Made by a program: the position numbers and the translations under genes. The notes under the pieces are model-generated. The model did no database searches. It saw only the letters and a list, made by a program, of their open reading frames with translations, and was not told the origin of the DNA. A stretch of 64,000 nt of DNA from an uncultured bacterium (GTDB lineage: Bacteria; Cyanobacteriota; Vampirovibrionia; Gastranaerophilales; Gastranaerophilaceae), in contig URYF01000002.1 of assembly GCA_900551965.1 (NCBI GenBank), positions 1 through 64,000 on the forward strand. Reading direction: 5' to 3'. How positions within the stretch are numbered: position 1 is the first letter of the stretch; each line of letters opens with the position of its first letter. Of this stretch, positions 1 to 8,187 are shown piece by piece.

Positions 1-43
1 CGGCAGCATAGTTGCCATCAACTGTAATTGTTTTTCCCGGCAT
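1..43 (-). CDS. nifJ: pyruvate:ferredoxin (flavodoxin) oxidoreductase, N-terminal fragment
   Basis: Only the first 14 codons lie in the window, reading leftward off the edge from an ATG at 41-43. A strong ribosome binding site (TAAGGAGGG on the minus strand, 52-60) precedes the ATG. The peptide begins MPGKTITVDGNYAA, which resembles the start of pyruvate:ferredoxin oxidoreductases (a T-x-D-G-N-x-A-A pattern before the conserved pyrimidine-domain sequence). That enzyme oxidises pyruvate to acetyl-CoA and reduces ferredoxin in anaerobes. The call rests on a very short match and the rest of the gene is outside the window. It is divergent from the gene at 238. Confidence 0.65.
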   Translation of the reverse strand, partial: MPGKTITVDGNYAA

Positions 44-117
44 AATATTTACCCTCCTTATTTATAAGCTATGCTTAATTAAACAACTGTAACTTCATGA
101 TAATACAAACATATATT

Positions 118-147
118 TTGACAAAATTTTACTATTGTAAATTTATA
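118..147 (+). promoter_or_regulatory. candidate promoter for the gene at 238
   Basis: A consensus -35 TTGACA lies at 118-123, with an AT-rich -10 candidate TTTATA at 142-147 (18-base spacing). It sits in the 194-base divergent region between the PFOR start and the tagged RelA/SpoT-like gene, and would leave a leader of about 80 bases. The -10 is weak, so this is tentative. Confidence 0.3.
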
Positions 148-237
148 TTACAAATTATTCCCTTTTGTGTATTTCCATGTAAAATTTAAAAGTTTGCACA
201 CGTTATAGGGGAAGGTAGCAAAAGAAAGCAGAAATTT

Positions 238-1458
238 ATGAATATTCAATTTTTAACACAAAGGTTTACTCCACAGATTCAGCCACAACAACACAGGCAA
301 AACGTAACCGGTAATCAAACAAATCCGGCAGCTTATTCAAATCTTGGAGTCTTAAAAGCAGATACAGTATCTTTTAGCGGAACAGCCGCAAAAGCCTCTG
401 CTAAGGTTGCAGAACATTTAGAAGCACAATTTGCCTCTGAAACAGGCAGGCTGAATCGAATTGCAACTACATACCTTGATGTTGTTGAAGCCGTAACCGG
501 AGAGTTAAAAGGTTTAGGATTTTCATTTGACAGAGCATACTGCGAGTTAAATCCCGTTAAATCCCCTGGAGCCCGTGCAAGTAAAGTCGTACGTTCCGGG
601 AAATTCAAAGTTCCTGATACAATTCGTACAACAGTATATTGTAACGATCCGTATGATTTGACTAAATTAAACGCTTATCTTGCGGCTATGGAAAAACGCG
701 GCTATGTTTTGGCTGACACGGAAATTTCTGTAAAAGATCTTATAAAACGCGGCTACATTCCAACAAATAAAGAGTTAAAAGACCCATCAATAGAAAAAAT
801 CGTTCCGGATTTAGATATCAGACTGGAAGATGTCAATGACAGGATAGCTGACCTGCCTGCTAATCTTAAATATAGTATCGGCAAGCCTCAAAAGTCAGGT
901 TACGAAGATATCCAAATGAGATTTATCAGAAATTTTGATAAAAAAGCAAACCCGGTTCAGCACGAATTAATTGTCTTATTCGGACCAAATTACGCACACG
1001 CAAAACATAATGAATCAACATATGTATATAAATTTTTAAGACTATTCGATGAATTACAAGTCAATCTTGAAAATACTGAAATCGGCTCTCATGCCCATAA
1101 AGCTAAAAGATATATTGATTTAATAATGCAAATGTTTAGAGGTAAAGTTTCTCAAAAAGAATTCCTTATCGGCAAAAACAAAGATTATGCAGGAATTGAT
1201 GACGAAATCAATATTTCTTTTTCTAATGCGGATAAAGATTTATTCAAAAACTATTTCAACGGACTAAATGAAAGAGTTACATCTGTGTACTCAGCGCTAA
1301 GAAAAACTGCAACCCGCTCGGAAAAAGGGAAATTAACCAAAGCTGAAAAAGCTGATAAAGCTATATTGGCAGAAATAAAAAAAGGATTAACTGCTACAAT
1401 AAAACATTATAACGATCAGGGTAAAACAAAAGCTGTCTTAGATGCTCCTATAGCATAA
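238..1458 (+). CDS. RelA/SpoT-like domain protein with N-terminal VSFSG tag
   Basis: The protein has 406 residues. Residues 1-40 are Q/N-rich and lack a classical signal peptide, followed by the motif ADTVSFSG (41-48), which recurs almost exactly in the gene at 4646-6010. Residues about 80-290 resemble a RelA/SpoT nucleotidyltransferase fold: KVPDTIRTTVY matches the conserved D-x-x-(G)-x-R strand, SGYEDIQMRF matches the G-Y-x-x-x-H/Q strand, and a later E-x-x-x-x-Y-x-Y-K segment matches the end of the domain. Canonical enzymes make or degrade (p)ppGpp, and some small relatives are toxins that pyrophosphorylate nucleotides or tRNA. The catalytic residues are not all recognisable, so activity is uncertain. 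The C-terminus is lysine-rich and helical. It stands alone ahead of two ABC permease genes. The fold is inferred by eye. Confidence 0.5.
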   Translation: MNIQFLTQRFTPQIQPQQHRQNVTGNQTNPAAYSNLGVLKADTVSFSGTAAKASAKVAEHLEAQFASETGRLNRIATTYLDVVEAVTGELKGLGFSFDRAYCELNPVKSPGARASKVVRSGKFKVPDTIRTTVYCNDPYDLTKLNAYLAAMEKRGYVLADTEISVKDLIKRGYIPTNKELKDPSIEKIVPDLDIRLEDVNDRIADLPANLKYSIGKPQKSGYEDIQMRFIRNFDKKANPVQHELIVLFGPNYAHAKHNESTYVYKFLRLFDELQVNLENTEIGSHAHKAKRYIDLIMQMFRGKVSQKEFLIGKNKDYAGIDDEINISFSNADKDLFKNYFNGLNERVTSVYSALRKTATRSEKGKLTKAEKADKAILAEIKKGLTATIKHYNDQGKTKAVLDAPIA

Positions 1459-1501
1459 ATGATATTCAATATTGTTTTAATGACTTTTAAAAATATTGTG
1501 C

Positions 1502-1507
1502 TATAAT
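1502..1507 (+). promoter_or_regulatory. -10 box TATAAT, predicts leaderless start at 1515
   Basis: A perfect TATAAT lies 7 bases before the ATG at 1515, so transcription should begin at or next to the start codon. No Shine-Dalgarno sequence is present. A TGACTT at 1481-1486 (15-base spacing) is a poor -35 candidate. Confidence 0.5.
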
Positions 1508-1514
1508 TCTGTGT

Positions 1515-2387
1515 ATGTTTAAATACTATGGAAAAACTGCACCGTATTTGTTTTTACTGCCAGCTTTTATAGTGTTGGTAATATTCTTTTTTATACCGTT
1601 TTTCCAAACTATATTACTCAGTTTTCAAAACTATTCAACAAACATTTATCAGCCGGATTTTGCCGGGCTAAAGAATTATTTTGAAATCCTGCATAATCCT
1701 ATATTTTATAAAGTTATGTGGAATACAGTAATATATCTTATTGCTGCAGTTCCGGTTTTAGCAATACTTCCGCTGTTTTTAGCAATATTAATCAATCAAA
1801 AAATCAAAGGAATCACCTTATATAAAATTTTGATTTATCTTCCTGTAATTGTTTCAATCGTTGTAGCTGCAATTGCGTTCAAGTGGCTTTATGCAGAACA
1901 AGGAATTTTAAATTATATATTAAACGTTTTCCATATAAATTCAATAGGCTGGCTCACAGATCCTAAATATGCAATTTATTCTGTCATACTTGTAACAATC
2001 TGGAAAGGTATCGGATATTATATGATGATTTACCTTGCAGCACTAATGAGTGTACCTAAAGAATTATATGAAGCCTGTGATATAGACGGAGCAGGATTTT
2101 TAAGAAAACATTTAACCGTAACAATTCCGCATATAATGCCGACTATTGCGCTTGTCACAACAATCAGCTCAATTTCTGCAATGAAAATATTTGCTGAAAT
2201 TTATGTTATGACAAAAGGCGGACCTTTAAATTCTACAAAAACAATCGTTTATTACATCTACGAAAAAGCCTTTGAAAATCTTGATTTGGGCTATGCTTCC
2301 GCAATGGCAGTAATCCTTTTGGCCATTGTTATGGCATTTTCGTTGGTAAATATTTTCTGCTTTGAAAGGAACAAATATCAGATATGA
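1515..2387 (+). CDS. ABC transporter permease, sugar type (MalF/UgpA-like)
   Basis: A 290-residue inner-membrane protein with about six hydrophobic segments, starting with one at residues 12-32. It belongs to the binding-protein-dependent permease family (CUT1 type): the cytoplasmic EAA loop is seen as E-A-C-D-I-D-G-A-G near residues 190-198, followed by the L-P/I-P-H-I pattern. It would pair with the next gene to form the membrane channel for a carbohydrate or polyol-phosphate importer. The stop overlaps the next start (ATGA), so the two are translationally coupled. No solute-binding protein and no MalK-type ATPase is encoded nearby, so substrate and energy partner are unknown. Confidence 0.85.
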   Translation: MFKYYGKTAPYLFLLPAFIVLVIFFFIPFFQTILLSFQNYSTNIYQPDFAGLKNYFEILHNPIFYKVMWNTVIYLIAAVPVLAILPLFLAILINQKIKGITLYKILIYLPVIVSIVVAAIAFKWLYAEQGILNYILNVFHINSIGWLTDPKYAIYSVILVTIWKGIGYYMMIYLAALMSVPKELYEACDIDGAGFLRKHLTVTIPHIMPTIALVTTISSISAMKIFAEIYVMTKGGPLNSTKTIVYYIYEKAFENLDLGYASAMAVILLAIVMAFSLVNIFCFERNKYQI

Positions 2388-3274
2388 TAAATAGAACTGC
2401 AAACATAAAAAAAATCATTCTTAACTTGTTTCAGAATATAAAATTAAAAAATTTCTGGATACATCTTGTATTGATATTTGTATCATTATTATCTATCTTT
2501 CCGTTCATTTGGCTGGTATCAACATCACTAAAAGGAAGCGGAGAAAACATCTTTGCCTATCCGCCTTCTATAATCCCTCAGGATTTTACCTGGGCAAATT
2601 ACAGTGGAGTTTGGCATAAGGTTGATTTAATGCGATATTTTATTAACAGTATGATAGTTGCTGGAGGCACAGTTTTATTAAACCTGGTTCTATCATCTCT
2701 TGCCGGCTACCCGCTTGCAAGGATGGAATTTAAAGGAAAAAAAATCGCATTTTTCGCAATACTGGCAACAATTATGGTGCCATTCCAGGCAATAATGCTT
2801 CCTGTTTATCTTATAACATTAAAACTGCACCTTGTAGACAGTGTCAATGATACGATGGGATTTATCGGTTTGATAATGCCGTTTGCGGTCAGTGCATTTG
2901 GAATATTTTTAATGCGTCAGGCATTTTTGGCAATCCCGAGAGAAATGGAAGAAGCCGCAATAGTTGATGGGTGTAATGTTTTTCAAGTATTTTGGAAAGT
3001 CTTATTACCTATGGTAAAACCATCACTTGCTGTTCTTGCGATTTTCACATTCATAGGCTCATGGGGAGAATTCTTATGGCCAAGTATTGTTCTAACAAAA
3101 GAAGCAATGTACACCCTGCCTGTTGGGGTAAACAATTTACAGGGAATGTTTTCTTCTAACTGGAGGTATATTGCGGCAGGCTCGGTAATTTCAACAATAC
3201 CTATTATAATATTTTTCCTTGCAATGCAAAAATATTTTATCTCCGGAGAAAACGAAGGAGCCGTAAAAGGTTAA
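2384..3274 (+). CDS. ABC transporter permease, sugar type (MalG/UgpE-like)
   Basis: A 296-residue permease, partner of the preceding gene, whose stop it overlaps by four bases. Six membrane segments are visible, the first at about residues 25-45. The EAA loop reads E-E-A-A-I-V-D-G-C near residues 190-200, and the C-terminus has the S-N-W-R-Y-I-A-A-G-S pattern typical of MalG/UgpE-type subunits. Together the two should form a heterodimeric uptake channel. The pair lacks an adjacent binding protein or ATPase and probably shares a multitasking ATPase encoded elsewhere. It converges on the minus-strand gene ending at 3280, with only five bases between the stops. Confidence 0.85.
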   Translation: MINRTANIKKIILNLFQNIKLKNFWIHLVLIFVSLLSIFPFIWLVSTSLKGSGENIFAYPPSIIPQDFTWANYSGVWHKVDLMRYFINSMIVAGGTVLLNLVLSSLAGYPLARMEFKGKKIAFFAILATIMVPFQAIMLPVYLITLKLHLVDSVNDTMGFIGLIMPFAVSAFGIFLMRQAFLAIPREMEEAAIVDGCNVFQVFWKVLLPMVKPSLAVLAIFTFIGSWGEFLWPSIVLTKEAMYTLPVGVNNLQGMFSSNWRYIAAGSVISTIPIIIFFLAMQKYFISGENEGAVKG

Positions 3275-3279
3275 CCGCC

Positions 3280-4635
3280 CTAAGCCGCTGGACGGCTGTT
3301 CAGAGCAGAAATATCAAGCTTAATTCTTTTCCTTGAAAGCTTATAAATCGTATTAGAAAAATCTGTTATATATTTAGGACTGATACCATGTTTTGAAAAA
3401 GTGCCATCATGATAAAGCCTGATAAGTTTATCAACATACATCTGACAATATTTTGGAGTATCAGGACATAATTTAAGCTGTTTTGTAAATTCAAGATTTT
3501 TACGTTTTGAATTTTCTCTGGTACAAGCTCCTGCAAAATTATACATTTCATCAGGTCCGCCGCAAGAGCGAGGAAGCAAATGTTCAACAGATGCAAGTGA
3601 CGGCCAAATCAATCTGTGACCGATTTTATCAACAGGTTCTGCAACAACTTTAAGAATAAAGGCTGACGTACTTTCTTGAGATGTAGGAAGCTTTTGCGCC
3701 ACTGTCAAAAATTTTTCCTGCAAATCTTTATTCGGTAAATCCTCTATTATCTTCGCAAGGTCATAAATAAAAGATTTTCTGGTAAACGGCACAACTATTT
3801 CCTGCTTGCTCAATCTTGATTTGGCAGTTGCTATAAGATCTTTTAACTGTTCATTATTTTTTAATACAGACTTTTTCAAAATAAGTTCCATAAAATTGAT
3901 AACATTTTTCTGTCTCTCAATAGTATTTGCACTTGTCGTATTGGCAAACTTTTTAGACTCCTTGAGGAGCTTATTCATAACCTTTTTGGATTTTATATCC
4001 TGTCCATTTTGAATATCGTCTTTTATTTTAGCAAGTTTATATTTAAATTCATAAGATGAAAAAGGGATAATAACAGGTTTTTCATTCAATTTTTTTGAGG
4101 TATCCTGCATAAGAATTTTAAATTTATGCTGGTACTTCTCAGGAAGCTGATGAGACAGCTCAATCAATTCATGAAAAATCGGTGTCTGCTTCTTTCTAAG
4201 CCTTCTGCTAAATACAGGTTTAACCTCTTCCAATATTTCTTTAATATTTTTCTCAGGATGAATAAGTGCTCTTTCCCGAATTATATCAATAACTTTAGCT
4301 TCTATCCCGACAAAACTGTCCTTGTGCGGATCTATAACCTGCATAACATCTGATGCAGAACGATTAAACAATTTTACTTTCATCCAGCGGCTGAGTAATT
4401 TTGGGTCAATCATCGGAATACCGGAATAAATACAGGGAAGTTTATAGGCAAAAAGCATGCGAAGCTTTGAAGAATTTTGTATTCCGCAAAAACTCACAGG
4501 ATAATAACAAGGCATGCACTTTAAATCATTTCCGGCAGAAAGTGTTTCATAAGAAGTATTCCGCCAATCGCTTTCTGATTGGCAGTCAGCCTTGTAAACA
4601 TTTAAATTTGCCGCTGTAATTGCCCGAATCTTCAT
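3280..4635 (-). CDS. HNH endonuclease-like protein with VSFCG tag variant
   Basis: The protein has 451 residues. The N-terminal 45 residues are poorly structured and lead into PVSFCG (46-51), a variant of the VSFSG tag. A long helical, lysine-rich middle (about 70-340) follows. Near the C-terminus is an HNH-type metal-binding core: E351-H352-L-L-P-R-S-C-G-G, then N and A-C, then N-x-x-K-R-K. This is the beta-beta-alpha metal fold of many nucleases and bacterial toxins. It is a paralogue of the adjacent 4646-6010 gene along its whole length and lies 10 bases downstream of it, so they are probably co-transcribed. An AGGAAG ribosome site supports this start. Nuclease activity is inferred; targets are unknown. 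Confidence 0.6.
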   Translation of the reverse strand: MKIRAITAANLNVYKADCQSESDWRNTSYETLSAGNDLKCMPCYYPVSFCGIQNSSKLRMLFAYKLPCIYSGIPMIDPKLLSRWMKVKLFNRSASDVMQVIDPHKDSFVGIEAKVIDIIRERALIHPEKNIKEILEEVKPVFSRRLRKKQTPIFHELIELSHQLPEKYQHKFKILMQDTSKKLNEKPVIIPFSSYEFKYKLAKIKDDIQNGQDIKSKKVMNKLLKESKKFANTTSANTIERQKNVINFMELILKKSVLKNNEQLKDLIATAKSRLSKQEIVVPFTRKSFIYDLAKIIEDLPNKDLQEKFLTVAQKLPTSQESTSAFILKVVAEPVDKIGHRLIWPSLASVEHLLPRSCGGPDEMYNFAGACTRENSKRKNLEFTKQLKLCPDTPKYCQMYVDKLIRLYHDGTFSKHGISPKYITDFSNTIYKLSRKRIKLDISALNSRPAA

Positions 4636-4645
4636 AGTCTTCCTA

Positions 4646-6010
4646 TTAATATTTTAACGCATTTGTATCCAAAATTAAAGGGGCATCATCTTTTGTAAGC
4701 TTTAAAATTTGTCTGGCAAAACTTCTGATATAATTAGGACTAAATCCGATTTCTTCAAATACACCAACATTTGCAAGTTCTATAAGTCTGTCCGTCTGAG
4801 CTTGGCAATATTCAGAAATCTCAGGATTTTTCCGAAGAAAAATAGAGAATGACATATGAGCTTTTTTAGAATTCATATAAGCTGAGCTCAATCCATAATT
4901 ATCAATATTATCAAGACCCCTCTTATAATGGTGTGCCAGCAAATGATCTACAGCTCCAATAGAACCGCTGAGTAAATCATATCCGATTTGTTCAGCAGAA
5001 CGATCCGCAGCTTTCATTATAAACGCAGAAAGATTATCTTTTGATGTAGGAAGCTTGACTGCAACTTGTTCTAAACGACGTGCTAATTTTTTATCCTCAA
5101 GCCTGTCCGTAATTTTCTGCAGCTCATATATAAATGACTTTCTGTTAAATTTTATATTTGTAGGAACCTTATAAACTTTTGACTTTGAAACCTCAATCAA
5201 ATCCCTTAATTCTTTATTCTCTTTTAATAAAGATCGCTCAAAATAATCAGAGACTTTCAACACCATATCGAGCTGCCTGCGCTCATATTTTTTCATTGGA
5301 AAGTTTGAACTTAAACGCTTTTCTTTTGAAATATCGGCAACAGAATTACTCAATTTTATGATTTTATTGATGGAATCAATCTCATAAGGTTTGCCGGTTT
5401 GTGCAATACGCTCTTTTATCCTCCCTAATTTATATTGAAATTCCTTAACACTAAAAGGTATAAACACTGGTTCGTTCGAAAGTTTTTTATTTGTAATATA
5501 TCGCAAGTAGTTATATTGTTCTAACAAATCAGGCGGCATTTGAGAAGCTAAAAGATCCAATTCCGCAAAAATCGGCTGCTGTATTTGGGATAATTTTTTA
5601 CTATGATACGGAACAAGTTTGTGAATAAATTCATCTAACCTGGATTTTGGAGAGCGCTTAGCTTCAGCTTTTATTAAACTTAAAACTTCTTTTTCTACAG
5701 GAAACAGAGAATCTCGATAATTCTTTAATACTCTGTAAACACTTCGCAATGACTTTGAAAAAACTCTCCTTTTTAATAGATCCTTAACATTATCCGAATC
5801 AATCAAAATAACATCTGAATACATATCAGGAATCCCGTAGCGGAGAAGTTTCCGTAAACTTTCAGCATTTGGAGCACTTCCTCTGCCTGAAAATGAAACA
5901 GTATCAGCCTGTAAAGATTTCATTACAGGGACAGAACAGTACGTTCGCCTGTTTATAGCAGCCGGCTGTGAATATGTCACATTTAATAAATTTACCCCTG
6001 TAATATTCAT
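4646..6010 (-). CDS. HNH-like paralogue with degenerate metal site and VSFSG tag
   Basis: The protein has 454 residues and is a full-length paralogue of the 3280-4635 product: the shared blocks include P-I-F-x-E-L, F-x-Y-K-L-x-x-I-K and R-K-S-F-I-Y-(D/E)-L. The tag ADTVSFSG is at residues 35-42. The HNH region survives only partly: D355-H356-L-L is kept and N-S-K-K is kept, but the P-R-S-x-G-G stretch is replaced by A-H-H-Y-K-R-G and the cysteine is lost. It may therefore be an inactive relative, a structural partner or an immunity-like protein for its neighbour, or a nuclease with altered metal binding. It is first in a two-gene unit; no Shine-Dalgarno site is evident at this start. Confidence 0.55.
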   Translation of the reverse strand: MNITGVNLLNVTYSQPAAINRRTYCSVPVMKSLQADTVSFSGRGSAPNAESLRKLLRYGIPDMYSDVILIDSDNVKDLLKRRVFSKSLRSVYRVLKNYRDSLFPVEKEVLSLIKAEAKRSPKSRLDEFIHKLVPYHSKKLSQIQQPIFAELDLLASQMPPDLLEQYNYLRYITNKKLSNEPVFIPFSVKEFQYKLGRIKERIAQTGKPYEIDSINKIIKLSNSVADISKEKRLSSNFPMKKYERRQLDMVLKVSDYFERSLLKENKELRDLIEVSKSKVYKVPTNIKFNRKSFIYELQKITDRLEDKKLARRLEQVAVKLPTSKDNLSAFIMKAADRSAEQIGYDLLSGSIGAVDHLLAHHYKRGLDNIDNYGLSSAYMNSKKAHMSFSIFLRKNPEISEYCQAQTDRLIELANVGVFEEIGFSPNYIRSFARQILKLTKDDAPLILDTNALKY

Positions 6011-6079
6011 ATTCTATAAATACACAATAACAAAAAATTTTGCCAGCATATTACAAAAAATTTATATCCTCATCTGCTA

Positions 6080-6108
6080 TTTACTAAACCTTAAAATAAT
6101 AATATAAT
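6080..6108 (+). promoter_or_regulatory. promoter of the peptide ABC ATPase gene
   Basis: A -35 TTTACT (6080-6085) and a perfect -10 TATAAT (6103-6108) are separated by 17 bases. The ATG at 6117 is 8 bases past the -10, so the transcript is predicted to be leaderless. Confidence 0.6.
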
Positions 6109-6116
6109 AATTTGTG

Positions 6117-7070
6117 ATGAATATTCTAGAAGTTAAAAATCTAAATTTAGGCTTTAGAGGAGAAAATGCTTTTAGGCAGGCGCTTTTTGATGTTTCTTTC
6201 ACGCTTAAAAAAGGAAAGATGCTTTCTATTGTCGGCGAATCAGGCTGCGGCAAAACAATGAGCGCGATGAGTATCTTAAACCTCATTCCCAAAACAGCAC
6301 AAATCACATCCGGTGAAATATTTTTTAACAGAGAAAATCTACTTGCTAAAACCCAAAAAGAAATGCAGCATATAAGGGGGTCTAAAATTGCACTAATCCC
6401 GCAAGATCCGATGACATCGCTTAACCCATTATATACAGTCGGCGACCAATTACTTGAAATTATAAAAATTCACCATAATTTATCAGGCACACTGGCAGAA
6501 AAAAAAGCAATAGAAGCATTTGAAGCAGTACAAATTCCCGGAGCAAAATCCAGATTAAAAAATTACCCGCATGAGTTTTCAGGCGGAATGAAGCAGCGCG
6601 CAATAATTGCTATGGCACTGGCTTGTGATGCGGAAATTCTTATTGCTGATGAACCTACAACCGCACTTGATGTAACAATTCAGGCCCAAATAATGAATCT
6701 TCTGGAAGAAATTAAAATAAATAACAATACCTCAATTTTGCTTATCACCCATGACCTTGCCCTTGTCAGTGAGAACTCCGATGATATCGCCGTTATGTAT
6801 GCCGGCCGTATTGTTGAAAATGCGCCAAACAAAGAGTTTTTCTCAAGCCCAAATCACCCGTATTCTCAAGCATTGTTAAAATCTTTGCCAAGCAATAGAG
6901 GAGAAAAATTAGAAACAATTCAAGGGCAGCCGCCAACTTTATCTCAACAAATCAATGGCTGTAAATTCCACCCAAGATGCGCATATTGTATGGAAATTTG
7001 TACTCACAAAATCCCTGAGCTTAAAGAAATCTCAAAAAATCACAATAGCGCCTGCTTTTTGAACAGATAG
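6117..7070 (+). CDS. oligopeptide/dipeptide ABC transporter ATP-binding protein (DppD/OppD-like)
   Basis: A cytoplasmic ATPase of about 317 residues. Walker A is GESGCGKT (about 40-47), the ABC signature is FSGGMKQR (about 152-159) and Walker B is ILIADEPTTALD (about 175-186), with the H-D of the switch in L-I-T-H-D. The last 60 residues carry the oligopeptide-transporter C-terminal domain with a cysteine-containing H-P-R-C-x-x-C motif, as in DppD/OppD. Length is normal for the family. It is an orphan: no permease, binding protein or second ATPase (DppF) adjoins it, so substrate and partners are unclear. An in-frame GTG at 6114 is a less likely start than the ATG at 6117. Confidence 0.85.
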   Translation: MNILEVKNLNLGFRGENAFRQALFDVSFTLKKGKMLSIVGESGCGKTMSAMSILNLIPKTAQITSGEIFFNRENLLAKTQKEMQHIRGSKIALIPQDPMTSLNPLYTVGDQLLEIIKIHHNLSGTLAEKKAIEAFEAVQIPGAKSRLKNYPHEFSGGMKQRAIIAMALACDAEILIADEPTTALDVTIQAQIMNLLEEIKINNNTSILLITHDLALVSENSDDIAVMYAGRIVENAPNKEFFSSPNHPYSQALLKSLPSNRGEKLETIQGQPPTLSQQINGCKFHPRCAYCMEICTHKIPELKEISKNHNSACFLNR

Positions 7071-7101
7071 AATATTATTTATAAATTACACGTTTGTTAT
7101 A

Positions 7102-8172
7102 CTACAAACCGGATTTTTCATTTAACTTGAAGTAATCTATCATTGCCAATATTGAAATCAATTCATTAAAAAATACCTGCATGTGCTCGGTTCCATTCAA
7201 AGGTGTGAATAAATTTCCAAGTTCAAAAAGATCCTTACATGATGTAATTGCAAACATTACACTCTTGCCATAAAAAGAACATTTTGCATTATAAGCCTCA
7301 AACGAAGTTTGTAAGTTTTTAAACCTATCCATAAATGCTGTAGTTAAAAGATATCTTGCTTCAATTTCATCAGAAGAATAAACATTATATTGCTTATTAA
7401 ATTCAACATCTTCTAACATTACCCGATTAAGTTTTGATTTTTTCTTATTTGTTAGGTTTACGGCAATTCCGCAAATAAGTAAGACCGCAACAAATCCTAT
7501 TGATAACACTCTCACCCAAAAGAAAGAATTTTGTATAATCCCGGGAATAAAGATTAAAGCAATTGTAAAAAATACCAAACTACGATTTTGTATATCCATG
7601 TCACCTTTTGTAGAAACAATAGTAGTATTACTAATATCTTTATTTGAGGCAAAATCAATTATAACTCCGTCAAAAACACCATGTGTCACCCGATCCCTTC
7701 CGGAACCTGCAACTTCACTTAATTTAGTTTCTGAAACAATAAATTTAACACCTTTATATTTACCAACAAAAACATCATCGTCTTCTCTTGTATTAAACCC
7801 GGAAAAAAGCTCACTTTTTCTTAGTTTAGTATCCGATAACTTGGATTCTTCGGGATACCAGTTCATTATTCCAAACGCATTCATAATTTTTGTCATACAG
7901 GCATTTTTAAATTCTGCGGTAAAATTTTTATTTAAGTCTCCAAGATACAATGAGCCAAAGTATAAGACAAAAATATACAAAAAGATATATGCCATACAAA
8001 AATATAACATTAAAAGAAATATTATAACCATTAGAAATAACACCAATGTAAACTTCACAAATAGAGCTTTTCTTTTTTTCTCATATTCATTCATCAATGG
8101 AGCTATGTCAGAATAGTATATTTTATGAAAATCTCTTTTTAGTTCTGCTAAATTTTTTGTATCATTTGTCAT
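7102..8172 (-). CDS. membrane protein, DUF3137-like
   Basis: The protein has 356 residues. Two close hydrophobic segments at about residues 41-78 and another pair at about 195-235 flank a soluble region. That region (about 110-185) has the pattern F-V-G-K-Y-K-G-V-K-F then H-G-V-F-D-G-V-I-I-D-F, which resembles DUF3137 proteins, a membrane family of unknown function. The start is preceded by AGGAGAA and lies 15 bases after the TPR gene stop, so the two form an operon. Function is unknown. It converges with the ABC ATPase gene. Confidence 0.55.
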   Translation of the reverse strand: MTNDTKNLAELKRDFHKIYYSDIAPLMNEYEKKRKALFVKFTLVLFLMVIIFLLMLYFCMAYIFLYIFVLYFGSLYLGDLNKNFTAEFKNACMTKIMNAFGIMNWYPEESKLSDTKLRKSELFSGFNTREDDDVFVGKYKGVKFIVSETKLSEVAGSGRDRVTHGVFDGVIIDFASNKDISNTTIVSTKGDMDIQNRSLVFFTIALIFIPGIIQNSFFWVRVLSIGFVAVLLICGIAVNLTNKKKSKLNRVMLEDVEFNKQYNVYSSDEIEARYLLTTAFMDRFKNLQTSFEAYNAKCSFYGKSVMFAITSCKDLFELGNLFTPLNGTEHMQVFFNELISILAMIDYFKLNEKSGL

Positions 8173-8187
8173 TTTTGTTATTCTCCT

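Noticed and set aside
7598..8116. A plus-strand ORF of 172 codons inside the DUF3137-like gene
   Set aside because: It lies wholly within the minus-strand gene, has no ribosome site and its composition mirrors the real reading frame; it is a shadow.
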